DNA from: Patiria pectinifera
Taxonomy: Eukaryota > Echinodermata > Asteroidea > Valvatida > Asterinidae
Direction: 5' to 3'
DNA length: 64,000 nucleotides
Assembly: GCA_029964075.1 (NCBI GenBank)
Contig: CM057136.1
Coordinates: 16,232,381 to 16,296,380, forward strand
Shown: positions 45,346 to 59,270 of the stretch, in pieces
Numbering within the stretch: position 1 is the stretch's first letter
Layout: the number at the start of each line of letters is the position of its first letter
Translations under genes and position numbers: made by a program
Notes under the pieces: model-generated
The model's database searches: none
What the model saw: only the letters and a program-made list of their open reading frames with translations
Told to the model about the DNA's origin: nothing

Positions 45346-47251
45346 TAAATTTGTCAGACCTGTGCATTTATACATACAACTATCATATAATAATAATTAT
45401 AGAAATTTAGTTGGAAGCCGGGTTTGCCTGTGCAACACTTCGAGTATGGGAACAATCACGAGCGTAGCATGTAAAACATGGTTAAACGTATTATCATGAC
45501 CACATTGCATTGAGATTGAGTGTTTTTCTTTCACAGGCATGTGTAGTACATCCATGAACATGTGTATGTGGTCGGCAGAAGAATGACCCCCCTCACTAAA
45601 TCCCTAAAGCTCATCAATAAATCCGGCTTAACAACCCCCTCCCAGACAAAACCCTGTTGCGACACCTCCCCTGGGGTTTGGCTCTGGCAACAGTTGGTAC
45701 CCCGCTTAACCGATCAACTTGATTGGCACATCAATCGCGCTTCCTATTCTTTTGTCATCCCCCTTTTCAGCCCTCTGTCCCCCCTGCTGTCAGGGTTTTC
45801 TTCGCTAGGGTGGGCCTTAACAATACCGCACGTCACACCTTTCCAGACCCTGCAATCCCACTTAAGCCGGGCGTAATTGACTCTGCGGTACCCGGGTAGC
45901 CTCTAATCTTGCCCCCCTTGTTCAGTGGCTAAACCCAGTGAATGAGAGTCTTGTAAAATGCATCAAACCGCGAGATAACTTCTTTATGGTTTTTCCTTTT
46001 TATCATAAAACCCAACACAGAATGGTGCCAGCGCTTCATCCTGTTTGACTTTGGGATATGATTAAAAGTGTAACCGAATTACTAAATTGTAGTGAAAATT
46101 CCTGGTACACTGTATTTTTTTTTGTTCTTGGAAAGGTGATACAATGTAGAAGTGAGGTCTGATTGCATTAATTATATAATAATTCAAGGAATGCTTGAAG
46201 AATGCTAGTGCAAACTTCAATTGCATGCAGTATTAATTTTTTTTACTGCATCCGTCCTTTGTGGTCTTAAATTATCTTTGAGAAGATGTAAGCCTTCCTT
46301 GATGCCCTACTTTGCTGCTTCACTGATGTCTTAATGTAGCATCTTAAAGGCCACTGAATTTGTGTCCCGGTTGCGGTTTCTGAAGCCAAAGTTGACTGAT
46401 CTTAAGTTCATTGACCGTCCTGACTTTGCAAAGGTCACATAGACGGATCCACCCCACCAGTTCGAACGGAACTACTTTTTTAACGCCAATTCATCAGCAG
46501 CCAACCTACCACATAAAAGAACCGGTATCGCACAAAACCGCCTTCATGAAAAATTCATCTGAAACGTTAATGCATTAAAGCGAAACTGTCCGAGTTATTC
46601 AGGTCTTGCAGCACAGAATGGTGTCAAAGGGAATAAAGGCCCCTGGGGAAACCAAAAAGCAGAAAAAATGGGACCATCGGAAAACATAATCAATATTTTG
46701 TCAGGGAATTGATTTGAGGACTAGTAAAGATGTTCGCGGGTTGTTTGGAAACAATTGCCGGCTTGAATTGACTGCCATTCAGTAACGGCAGGTAGCAACC
46801 GTGTCAACGAACCTCCCCGTCTCCACAAAACCACTTCCCTCCGACCCCTTTCAGAACCGGCAATTGTGTCGCAAAGTTTTCACACCAAACACTCGGATCT
46901 CACAATGCGGTCGGAAGCATGTGGACATGTTGCCTTTTGTTGGTGACTTCCACTGTGTTGACACCAATCAATGCGTAATTTTATTTAACAACAGTTTATT
47001 GACGTGGAGTGCATGTAAGTCTGTGAATATTCCAGGACCCTTTCAGGAGGTGATCATGCATGCTCATACACTGTGTTTGCAGATTTTAATCGTCAAAACT
47101 TTGTCAAAGACTTCCGAAGGAATCCATGTTATAACAAAAAGATGAGGAGTCAATTTCAATGAGCTTTTACATATTTTTAGTACGTACATGAACCCCCCCC
47201 CTCGCTTATTAGTCAGAAACATTCTTGAGTTATCAGCTGAAATGCCATAAG

Positions 47252-47610
47252 GCGTTTTCACACTAGAGCCTCGATCTCAACCCAGGTTGAACTCAACCCT
47301 GGGCGAACCCAGTGCCACCTCGGGTTGAGTTTTAAGTTTTCAACAACGCGTTCACCCCTGTGTTGTTTCACATTTGTTTCATACATTCAAACCAATTAAG
47401 CTTATTTTGCTTGGTTAATACTGTTTTGAACCCTGGCAAAAGTTTTAACCCTGGTTGAAAATCTCAACCCTGGTCTGGAGCAGGGTTGAGTTCAACCTGG
47501 GCCGGTGAAATCAATCTCGGGGTTGACGCAGGGTTGAACATATTCAAGTGTGAAACGCCGCATGTTTTCAACCCTGCGTCAACCCCGAGATTTGTCTAGT
47601 GTGAAAAAGC
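47252..47610. mobile_element. MITE with GCGTTTTCACACTAGA ends
   Basis: The left end GCGTTTTCACACTAGA and the right end TCTAGTGTGAAAAAGC form terminal inverted repeats. Inside, CTCAACCC(T/A)GG and its complement CCAGGGTTGAG recur many times in both directions, so the interior is itself partly palindromic. Flanks are TAA on the left and TTA on the right. Non-coding, 359 bases. Confidence 0.75.
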
Positions 47611-50450
47611 TTATAATGTGTTTTACTTATCATCGGTTTCTAGCAGATTTGTGTTTAGCTTTGTGAGCTTGCTAAGCAGTATTCTCTGCTCAGTACAGTA
47701 GCTGCATGACAAGTCTGAGTATCATCCGATGTTCAACGGAGCCCGCAAGCTCTGCAACGATGAGATACATGTATGTTCACATAGGCCATCGGTGAATTAT
47801 GTACAAAGTAAATTAAATTGGGCAACAACTTGCATAAAACTACAGGTACACGTGTTGCATGACTTGAAGAACATTCCTTCCTCCATGGTTGCCTAGCCTT
47901 TGTGCATTGCAAGGGGTAGTAGCACCGTCTCCATGTCCTCAAATATCCCTAAAATCCCTGAAACAGGCTTGAGATGTTCCAAGGCCAGCTGATGATTAAT
48001 GCTGACAACTGTGCAGTCCTAGTCACCCCTTCAGCCAATCCAAAGTAGTCAGCTATTTTGATGAGTTATAGCACAGTGCAGTGGTGACCAGTGAAACCAC
48101 TTTTTATTACAAGGGCGCAGGGCCGAAATGAAATGAATTATGCACCAACAAATAGGACTGAGCAGGAAATGTAAATCTTTGTGATGAGAGATTTTATTGT
48201 ATAAAGAAAGAGCTCTAGCCATTCTTTCTATTTTTTTTTACAACATACAAGAGCTTTTACATAAGCACCTCTCCTTCAACTTAGCCACACCCCTTTAGCC
48301 ATCGGATTTCTTGTCTGCACGTGTATTATCTATTTGACATCATTCTATGTAATTGGTGGAACAGGAACTTAGCACACCATTTGTTATCAACAATTGAGAA
48401 TTTGCTAAATTTATATATTTAATGTTTTCTTAGATGAAGAACCTGTTTTTTTGTACATGGAGGTTAATTTAAAGGGCTCCAAGTAGTAATGAATTTCCAA
48501 AATTTAAGTCGATTAAAGCTCAACCCTAACCCTCCTACAAAACCCAGATTCTTCAAGATCCTCAAAGGTGAGGTTTAAGGATTTTGCAGGATTGAATGTA
48601 CCTCTGTGTTGAGTGTGTTCACATTTCCACTTGTAGATCTGAGACCTGAATACCCATGCACCTGTGAATAAAACCCACACAAGTACTGACGTTTTGATAG
48701 CTAATGCCACCTAATAATTTGCACAGACTTGTAAACCCATTATATCACCTAATTTAAGCCACATGCTAAAGGTGTTACAGTGCACTGTATAACCCCCTAG
48801 GCTAGTGGCTGCTTGTAGGCCTACATTGGTACAGCGGAAGTGATCCCTTATGGTCCACTGGGTTCCAAGACGGTGGTCTTGCCCAAAACCCAAATGAATT
48901 ACAACATGGTTTACTAAACAGGTCTTAAAAAAACTGAACAAATTACTCGAACAGGTGTATTGTATTAAGAAAGTGTGTACATACAGCTTTTTAGGTTTGA
49001 TTCAGAATTTTTGAAGCTGCTTGTTAACTTAAAATAGGGCCTCTTGTTTGATTGGAGTAATTACAAGAAAATTACAAATTCTGTGCTTTGTACCCCTGTA
49101 GCTGGTGAAATAAAAAATTGTCTTGGCTAGTTCTGTTTGATCTATGGTTGGATTCACTCAGCAGGCTTCACTCACTGGTTTTGTTGGATTATGCAGGTTA
49201 GATAAAAACTTTAGGAGGGGTAGGGGAAAATGGACAACTAATACCTTATGAATTCTGTCTTATTTCGAAAGTTAACAAGCACTAGGGGGGAAATTAAATA
49301 TCAATTTATAATGAGAAACACATGTAGCTGGAGTTGAAAACTAATATTTGCCTAACTGTGTCAATGATATTGGGCGTTGGCTGCTAATTGGATCATGATT
49401 AACACAAGTTTTCAGGAAGGGCAGGATTTGTCGACAGTCGGTGCCAAAGGAAAAGTCTGTACTTCAGTCTCTCTCCTGATAACCAGTCTAAAATTGGCCC
49501 CAAAATCTTCGGGGGATTCCGAGGCTTCAAGGGTTGTATTGGCCTAATTCAGCCCAGGTGGGGCTGGAAAACTTACCCCTAAAATTCAATCACCGAGGTA
49601 AGAAAATACCCGTGAATGTTCCTCTGTCCTTCGGTTTTTCGCGGAGTGATTGTTAAAGGGAAGGGGTTGAGATTAACTCTTTTTCTTTAAGGGAACGTAA
49701 ACGCCAGGAAAGTCGGTCTTGGCCTTCCCTCGGACCCATGGGGATGGAGGGGAGGTCTTATACCTCGCACGAGATACAGACTGGTAACAGATGAATTTAA
49801 CCGGTTTGCTGATTGTTTAATTCCCCAAAACGATCCCAAAACCTGAATCTAATAAAAACCACTCCAGGTACGTGTGTTTCCTGAGACCTCAAGATGTCTG
49901 ACACCATGCACAGACTGACTCCAGATGTCAGCTTAGTTTGGGTTTCTCCCAATCAGATGTTTCGATTTCTCGAGATTTCGCTCAGCGGCGCCCTCGTGTG
50001 TCAACCATGGGTGGGGTGGTAGCATCGGCAGGAAATCTGTCCGGTTGGTTAATTACAATCTCAGACGGGAGCGCAGAGTGGAACGGAACTTGGGCCGGGT
50101 TGTTGCAGTTGGGCCCGGCCCGCGTGATTCGTAGGGTTAGGGAGTGTTCGGGGCCCTCTCGAGGGAATCCCAGATTTAGTTGTGCTAGACGTGGAGGGGA
50201 AGTGGTACGGAAATGCCCAATTGAGAATGTGAAGAACGTAACGGTGACAGATTGGCATACTTGGCCCACATTATCTGTCTGTTTGAAAAGCCTGCCCAAG
50301 TATGAAAAAAAAATTCATATTTGGCGAGTCAGCTAACAGCCAGAACTTGTCAAATTTTCTTAATGAAGACATTTCAAGTCTGAGTCTGAGACTCTTCCGA
50401 AATATGAAGTGCTTTGTCATCATAAGACTGATTAGACTAGAGTTTTATTT

Positions 50451-50820
50451 GCCCAACAAAGAAAATTGACTGGAGGAGGATTCAGGCCCTTGAACACTCG
50501 CTTTCATCCACAAATTGGGCTTAAAAACCATTTTTTTTGGGGACAAATTTTAGTGTCCACCCTCAAGAGTCCAGAGAACACCAGTACTCCCAGTATGTTC
50601 GAATCCCACCTGTTGTTATTTTTCTTGGTTCAGTTGAAAATAAATTAAAAGTTGACCAAGTCAGATTTCTTTTCAATTCAAGTTGTCATCTTTAGAGGTG
50701 GGAGAGCAACCATGCACGGTTGTTAACAGAAATCCTGTGAAGTCAAGTTAAAGTTTGACTATGGAATTTGAACCTGGCGCACAGAAGTTGAAGTTGAGAA
50801 ATTTACCAATGCCATAATCC
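50451..50820. repeat. Cluster of tRNA-derived repeat remnants
   Basis: CAAAGAAAATTGACTGGAGG at about 50458 matches the repeat at 44080. GTTCGAATCCCACC at about 50598 and TTTGAACCTGGCGC at about 50768 look like box B in plus and minus orientation. No complete element can be delimited. Confidence 0.4.
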
Positions 50821-53023
50821 TACTCCCCTGGCATCACAGAGCAGAAAGAATTGTTCTTGTTACACCTGTAGATCAGGGACAGATTGTGATTGGGGAGGGG
50901 AAATGGGCGGGCCAATTGACTGAAATAACCCTGATGATTGAAATGGTGCAAAACCTCTTTTTTGCAACATCACATTGGAGCGGTGGACTAAATCCACCAA
51001 GATGATTCCCCAGGAGAGCAGGTTTGAAAACCTTCCTGAGGTTGCGTCTACGGCGGAACAATAGTTTCTCTACCGTACTTCTTCGCCTCCGGTTATCATC
51101 TGGGACGATCAGATGAAGTTGTGTCCCTGTAGCAGGACTTCCTTCCCTTTAAGCACATCCAGAGAGAAAGGAAATTTGGAATCAGTGTCGTACAAGGTTT
51201 GGATTATAGTTAGCAACTTCTGGGCGGGTTCTGCTATGAGTGAGTGCAAGAAATGCATACTCATTGCCTTTCCTCTGACTTCTTGCAAGCTGGCCCCACC
51301 TGGAAGAAAAAGATCCCCCCTTGCCCCTGCCTTGCCCCCATGGGCAAAGGTACAGTAGGCAGGTATTGAACTGGAAGATTTATGGAAGGGCAAAGTTACA
51401 CCTGTATTATTTTGTATCAATTTTACCTGTACATGCAAGAGAGGTGTTTTTCAAATTGCTGATACAAATCTGTACATTGTATTTAATTGAGGATGTGAAC
51501 TTCCAGTTTGTAATACTTTGTATCAACTTGTAAATTTGTATTAAATTTTTTTCTATTGTATTGACTTTCTTGCTGAGTAAATTACAAGACTGTAACTTAA
51601 GCTACCATTTGCTTTTGTGTGTAACTGATTGAGAACACCATGATGCTAAAATATCAGTGAGAGGCAAAAATGGAGGTTAGCACTATCCTTCATTGTCAAG
51701 ATTGTGCTTAAACCCAGTGACACATTATTTGTACTCCTAACTTTTAAGGGGCATCAAATTTCAAGTAACGTAATTGTGGTTGGGCTTTATAATTCCTCAA
51801 TCCTGCGAAATCCTTCAAAAGCTCCTGCTAGAATTTTAAGGATCTGGAAGGGTTCAGTGATAATTTTTGCAAGTTCATGGCTTAACTTTTTTGTCTTATC
51901 TTGCTTCTGAATTGGTGTGAACAGCAGTCATGCCAACAATATTTCTGATTCACTGAAATGACCACACTGTAAGTTTCCAAAGCCTGCCTTCATAGCCAGC
52001 AGTTTTTCCTCACAAACACTTGTACGTAAATAAAAGCAGAGAAATTATTTGGATGTTGGCCAACAAGGGATGAATTTATCGTCCTTTTATGAAAGTTCAA
52101 CCTTTTCGTCTGACCGATATCACCCCCAGAGGTCAGCCAAACCTAGACTTGTCCTTGAAACTGGAGATTATCAGGAGATTATTGGGAGATTATCGCTAGA
52201 TCCTGTGCTCATCCCAGACTGAGTCACCGTATGACAGCCGTGATTTGTGCCTGGCCGCTAATCCTCACTGCGGAGGTGGCCACCGAGTCATTTTGACACA
52301 CTTTCCGAGAGATCTGTCATCATTTGCTGGGCGTTTGATGATTTGTCATCTGGGGGTTGGGGGGGGGGGAGTAAAAGTCTGCCTGCAGGCTGTGCTTGCC
52401 TAGCTATAGTTACTCCCTTCTTCAGGAGTCACCTGAGGTGCATGAATCTTTACTGTTTATGAAGTAATGGTACACTTGGGCTAAAGCCTGCTTCTGTACA
52501 GCCTCTCTGCCACCCCGCCCCATCCCCACCCTATCAAACCCAACTCTCCCCCGGCATACTTCAGCTCCTATCCCTACCCTAGTCTGAGTATCCCCCTTTT
52601 TCCACGGAGCCATCTCCTGTCTAACGTCTGATATGTCAAAGCATGCAGATTTATGCAAGCCTCGCGCCTGCCAATCGGAGTCGACTTTACTAAATCGTGA
52701 CGTCATTTCATCCCAAAATCAGGACTAACGCTGTGATTGGTCAATTCGAATGCAGCGTTTTGTAATACAACAACAGCCGGGAGCGCATTTGCGTAACATG
52801 ATACCGAGCGCCACGCGCTGTGACAATCTTTTTTTAAAAATCCAATGACCGAAGACCCGATAGACCTATAGAAAACGCCTGCTGATTGGTCAAAATCTAG
52901 GAAGTCAAGAGGCGGGGTCTTGCCTAATTAATCAGCAAATCTGTTCACGCATAATGGTCTATTACATAGACTATCCCTACCCCTGCCAACTCCTGTCTCC
53001 CTCCACACCCTACTCCATCCCAT

Positions 53024-53357
53024 AATAATTAATTAATAATTTGGGAGGCTAATCATCCTTACTCGCAGCTGGGATGCTGAATTGCGAAGGACGCGGCTAC
53101 AACGTGGTCGGGCCGCTGGCACGTAAAGGCCCCTCTGGCTGCCGGCCACATCGACCCATATAAGACCACGGAGCACAGCCTGAGATCGAAAGTGTTTGAT
53201 TTTTCCGGAGGGAGGAAAACCGGAGGGCCCGGAGAAAAACCCTCCTGGCACAGGAGAGAACCAATGCACAACTCTACTCACATGCGATCCGCGGCCAGGA
53301 TTCGAACCGTGGTCACCTTGGTGAGATGCAAGCGCTTTACGCACAAGCCACCCGTGC
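53024..53357 (-). repeat. Intact tRNA-derived SINE with perfect 18-bp target duplication
   Basis: Minus-strand element of 334 bases. It starts with a tRNA-like head: GGTGGCTTGTGCG as box A and GGTTCGAATCC as a perfect box B. The central part contains TTTTTCTCCGGGCCCTCCGG followed by TTTTCCTCCCTCCGG, a core of a type common in invertebrate SINEs. The tail is AT-rich (ATTATTAATTAATTATT). The 18 bases CACCCTACTCCATCCCAT occur exactly on both sides (53006-53023 and 53358-53375), proving retroposition. The identical duplication implies a recent insertion. Confidence 0.92.
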
Positions 53358-54444
53358 CACCCTACTCCATCCCATCTCGCCCCCTACCCTAACCATGCAT
53401 CCCACCACATTCCCACTTCAAACCCATTCCCACAAACAGTTCCAATCTTAAGTTCAGACCAGTCACTCTCGGAATTAATCCAATCCTGCATATGGAACAG
53501 TAAAACAGAGGTCTACTGTATGCGTGTCAAACGTATTATTTATTGTTCTCCAAAAAGTGCCTTGTCAATCATCGCCACATGAACGACTCAGGAAACATTG
53601 TCCCTCTGTCAATCATCTTAGGTTGAATTCTCTTCCTTCTACCCTCTCACGAACGACAAACGGACATGCGGAAACAAGTGGTATTTACTTTGCAAGAAGA
53701 CGCACTGCAAACTGTCATACATGTTGGCTGAGCTGCGAAGTGATGTATTACGTGTTTGATATATAAAATACATACGTGTACATTTGTACATTGTACATCG
53801 CCTTACCTGATGGCACACCCAACTTAAAAAATTCACCAGTTAATCTTACAAATGATAACTTTTTCAATTCTTATTGACCAAAGAAGTGCACTTTGTGTTA
53901 AGTTGGATGCAGCGGTAAGATGAAAGATTTCATAATTACTCAGGTGAGCTATAATGTTTGTATGTTTGCTTCACCAAAGTCTACACTCGCACCCATCACT
54001 TTTGTACCGACCCCCTCCTTCCTTGCAGCGGTAAAGGAAAAAAGCTGGAGAGGACTGTAGGCATATCACAAATTCTGTACATCTGTATAAGATAATCTGA
54101 AAGAAAGTTTTCAGGAAAGGGGTGGACCTTCAGCACCCTTCTAGTACCGAAGGAAGGGGACCATATGCCTATGAATCAGAACCTTAAAATTCTCCATGTT
54201 GTACAAAATATACACATTCTACTGAAATCTTGTACATGCCAGGAACAAAAGATTGATTGAATCTGATATTTGGGACAGGAAATTGCACCAAGATTTTTCA
54301 TCAGCTTTAAGATTTCCTCGAAACAAAAGAGGAAAGTAAATCATCACGATGTGGGATTTCTTGCTCCCAGTTCCCAGGTCAGGGGGACAATGTTCTCATA
54401 CATGCGCTTCGGATGTCAAGATCTGTCATCGCATCTCACTGTTC

Positions 54445-54820
54445 AGAGGTGTGTCACCAGTCAATACGCCTCTGGGCTTAGAAATATAAGACTCCGAAGT
54501 CTTTGCACTCTTTCCTCTTCTGTTTCATTCCCGCCTCCATGTACCCCCCCCCCCTTTACCCCCACCTCTCTGTGCAGAGGTGTGTCACCAGTCAATACGC
54601 CTCTGGGCTTAGAAATTTAAGACTCCAAAGTCTCTGCCCTCTTTCCTTTTCTGTTTCATTCTGGCCCCCATGTACCCCCAACCTACCTGTTACCACCCCC
54701 TTGCCCCCCCCCCCTTGCCCCCATCTCTGTGTGTAGAGGTGTGTCACCAGTCAATACGCCTCTGGGCTTAGAAATATGAGACTCCAAAGTCCTTCCCCAG
54801 TCCTCCCCCTCCCACCTCAC
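54445..54820. repeat. Three-copy tandem repeat, about 131-159 bases per unit
   Basis: Units start at 54445, 54576 and 54735. Each begins AGAGGTGTGTCACCAGTCAA and continues TACGCCTCTGGGCTTAGAAA, then AGACTCC(A/G)AAGTC, and ends in a C-rich tract of variable length. The first 60 bases are nearly identical, while the pyrimidine tails differ in length. Confidence 0.9.
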
Positions 54821-57800
54821 CCCCTCTCCCTGTCAACTTTAGCTCTCCAACATTTGCAGACGTATCGTTGATGCTTATCGCTGTTGTCGCAGATCCGACA
54901 TCCCTGAAGATTATAGGCTCAGACGATTTTATGATTTGGCATCATATCTCAAAATCTGTGCCAACTTTGACTATGCTAAACATGTACATTATAACTGTAT
55001 GGAACCTGTGCAAAGCAAAGAATGAAAATGTGCACAATATTGCTGTTTTTCAGCCTGATTTTTCTCCCAAAGATGCATGAACAGTATATATTTTTCACAA
55101 TGTCAAATTACCAGTTCCTCTCCAAACTGCCTGTTAAAGAAAACTGTTTCATGATGTATTGCCCCCAAATCTCGGTACTGTTGTTGCCTCCCCTATGCAA
55201 ACCTTATGTGCCTTCTGATGCCCTTGGATGTTTCACATAGTCTTTCAAGTTAAGCTAAAGGTGGTTAAATCACAGGAGTTACATGACATGAACTTGAGTC
55301 AGAGTCACACACCAAGATCTAAGGACTACCACTGCAGCCTGAATTGGAGTTATACATGTAATTGGAGTCAGTTACCATAGTGATTAATTGACAACGAGCC
55401 TGTTGATTGGCTTATTGCATCAAGTGTTGAAAACCCATAGGAGTGTTGACAGCATTATATAAATGCAACCTCTTGGCTTGGACCCATGTTGGTTACATTA
55501 GAACATATTTCTTGGTGTTAAATACCAGGGGAGGCTGTCCTTGCGACAGGAGAACAATTTTTCACAATTTAATTGATTCCGGTCGTGTATTAAAACAAAA
55601 TTTTGTTAGCCCCTGTGTTTGTCTTTGGTCTCTACTTGGACTTAACTTTCTATCGTAAATGTCTCTTAAAGAGTCTTTGTGCATTTTTTTTAAATTCAAA
55701 ATTTGAGAAAATGTGATACCTTTTGGCACTCTACAAATCAAAACGGAGAAAATTAATACTGGGAACTTGTGTGATTAGCAATGGAAAATCAAAACAGCTG
55801 TTAAAAATGTCATCACCCAGACACACTCTTCCTTTTTGAAATACCTCCTGCAACACAGCAGCCAACTATAGGCCCATCCATTTCTTATAACAAGTTCCTT
55901 TTTGATCCAAATGCAAATGGACATCTTACTAGTGACACTTGCAAATTAGTAATTCCACGAATGAGTGCCCATCAATGGTAATTTTAGTAATTCTTCACAC
56001 TGTTCAATGTCACACCCCCACCACAAACATTACACCAGGAAGGCAATTAGGAGCCCTCGTTAAAAACACTTAGGAGTGATTCTGGAACCATTAACAACAA
56101 TGATATGGGGATTTGATGGGAGTTTGGGAGACATTAGACACAGATGGGTCATAATTGCTTCAGTGTGATGGCTCTATTGGATGGTCAATTGGTGTTATCA
56201 GAGTCAAGGATTTGGGGTTTTTTTTGGGGGGGGGGGATTTCGTGGACACGCTGAAGTGCTGTTCCAGTCCTGAATGTAAAAATAATTTGCTTATCAGCTG
56301 AAGGAGGTTTTATTCGGCCAAAATGCAATGCTATGAACATTTCTTTGTGATGGGTTTCAGGCTTGGGCAAATTTTGTGTAGCTGCTAAGATAAAAAATTA
56401 TTTACTTTGCCAAAATAAATAAAACAATTTAAAAATAGCTGAATGGCCAAAAAGTCATGTGGTGCATCTGGCTGCCTGTGACTATTTTTCAGATTGCCTT
56501 GCTCGGTACGAAGATTTAATTCATGTAAGATGTCTGGTTAAGAGCTCCGTCTTGTAATTGCTTGTAATTGACCCCTTGTGTTGTTTTTTTGTTTTTTTTT
56601 TAATTTTTTGAGAATAGAGCAGGCATCTGCCTTTTCAAACTTCAATACATTTTAGTATTTGTACTGTACATATTGGAGCCAAAAATGCCTTGCAGAAAGT
56701 ATGTATGATGTATGCTAAGCAATAAAGGGCCTCAGCTCACCCCCAGCTTACTAGCATTTCTACATGTGCGGTGTCTGTCTACACATTGTAATCTGATATT
56801 GATACATACTGTACATGTATTCTCCACCATGTATACATTGTATACACCAACCTATACATTGTATACATGCACACCACCACCTCCATTGTGCATGTACCGT
56901 ACATTTTCTGCCTGTCATGAAATTGTGTTAGCATGTAACATGACAGACTTGAATCTCTTGGCCCCGGAGGTTAATACATGTTGGGTTTGACATCTCCCAC
57001 AGACCATCCCGGGGGGCCAGAATAATGTTGTTATAGTGTGCCACAACTTGGCCAGATTTCTACCAAGGTGACGTGTGCTGGCTGCGCATATTTGAAAAAA
57101 AAATAGACAGTTCTTGGAAGTTACAATAGGCTTGAATTGAACTTTTTTTTTTAAAGTTTATTGAAATATCTTGATGAGATGAGTCCTTGTTGACACCAAA
57201 AACTAATAATACTAAATTCAAGGAAGAAAGTCTTAATTTTAAAGTGATTTTTTTTTTTGGCGCACATAAATGTAGATTGTTGAAAGACCTGCACTTTTAC
57301 CTGCAATTCGTAGGTTACTGCTTCAATTGTTAATACTAGGCCTACATTAATTTGTTGTTTATTATATACATGTAGTAGTCTGTTTTTCATGGTTAAAAAT
57401 GATTAATATATATACTTTAGGAATTTATTTTAATCCAGACCAGCAGACCTTAATTCAAATGTTTTGTTTTTTTCAATTCAAAAATTTTATAGAATTCCTG
57501 AAGGTTCACTATTGAATCAGTAAGTTTGGAGTCACAGTCTGTTGTACTTTTGTCATCATTTCTTGGATTTTTATGAAAAAATATTTTCTTTACAATAAAT
57601 TTACCAGTCCCCATGACTTGTTGTTCAACACAAAACAAACAACCCATTAATTTTAGCCAAAGAATAAAGAAATACCAATTTTGGCCATAACTAACCCTTT
57701 CACACGTTTCTGACAACCCGTCAATGTGCACTTTCTGATATCGCTGCGATATCATATTTATACCGGGATGAAACATTTTAGGGTGAGAATTGCGTGAGAG

Positions 57801-59218
57801 ATATTAAACATTCCTGGGTGCGTAGGGAGTTCATACCTGATAGTGTTATCATAAAGCTCCAAATATATACCACACTGACGGGCTTCAAAAGTCATAAAAC
57901 ACCCCATCCATCATTTGGAGAACGTGTAAACATTTACGGAGCTGAAAAATGATGTCTGATGAAGTCTCTGGACGAAGCTAGCACACATGCAACCGTAGAA
58001 AAAGAAAATCAAGAATACTGGCTGAAATTAACCCATTTACTCCTAAAACCGCCCGAAACAGCCCCAGCATTCTATGGTTTCCCTGATTCATGGAAGAATA
58101 AATTTATATACAAATTCATACAAGTGCTAAAGGGTTAACCCATATTCTCCAGGTTTTTTATGTAAAGAACCTTCCATTAGAATAATCCTCACAAGTCACA
58201 ACTGTGTAGAAATCAACATTGGCATGATCTTTGGATTTAAAGCTTACGGGGAACAAGTTCCAATTATACCATCCTCAGTGATAATTCTGCAAAACCTCTA
58301 AAATCTGGGATCTTGGCCGGGAGGTCGGAATAATGATTAAACCGTTTAAAATCTGTTGTGTGGCACATTGTGTAAAGTTTAAATTCTGGGGTGATTTGTA
58401 CTTGCATAAATGTGCGTTATTTTCTGCTTGCCAGCTACATGAGAATAAGCCTAGAAGCCTCCTTTACTTAGCAACTCCAAAAAGTGACTCCAGCTGTTGG
58501 GAAGCTTTAGACCATTTGTAATCACAATTCACAAGTACATGAGAAACATTCTTTTTGGATGACTGGATGTCTGGATATTCGGGACGTTTGAAGAAATGAA
58601 ACAACTCCAAAATCTGAGATTTGCAGGTGTCTGTCTGAAGCAGGGCCAGAAAAACAAAAGCTCGTTAGAATCGGAATCGTCAATCTGTCAGCCATGAATG
58701 CCTCACAGGTAGACGTCCGTTGTAAACAATTCGGGGAGGATGGGTCGGAATAGTTTATAGCGGGAGTCACTTCAACAGGGCCATCCCTGAAACAGATCCG
58801 TAGACAAGTTCAGAAATATTTGGGCCATAAATTTCTCTGGGATTTTTTGTTTAGGGGAAGGTTGGCGGTGCATGTAGAGTCAAATACAGGTGTTTGAAGG
58901 GCAGGATTTTAAACGGTTTATGGGTTGAATTTTTGTAGATGGGGTATTAAACATGATTGATACGAAAGCGGGTCAGATCGGAGGATTCTTGTGGTAAAAG
59001 CCGCCAACTTCATGGATATACCTTGAATATTTTTTTTGTGTTGAAGGGGTGAAACTTTGCACTGAGAAGTTTGGGAATGTAGAACTATATACCGGTAGGC
59101 CTATACACATAGAGTAACTACAGACATGCATACTTCAAGGTTGTTTTGCTGTGGCTTATTTTGTAAGCTTTACATGTAGACATCAAGATAAAGAGCAACA
59201 GAAAGGGACACACAGTCA

Positions 59219-59270
59219 CACAAACAAACAAACAAACAGCATGGACAAAAAACAAACAAACAGCATGGCA
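59219..59270. repeat. (AAAC)n with duplicated CAGCATGG
   Basis: AAACAAACAAACAAACAGCATGG is followed by a second copy, AAACAAACAAACAGCATGG. A short simple-sequence duplication. Confidence 0.85.

Noticed and set aside
49550..49600. Possible exon between CAGCCCAG and GTAAGA with several Gly codons
   Set aside because: The phase fits, but the reading Gly-Gly-Ala-Gly-Lys is not a Gly-X-Y repeat and the 40-base length is not typical.
49938..50336. 132-residue plus-strand frame in a GC-richer patch
   Set aside because: No domain, no splice signals, and an equally open frame on the minus strand.
53033..53344. 103-residue minus-strand frame
   Set aside because: It is the translated SINE, bounded by an 18-bp target duplication.
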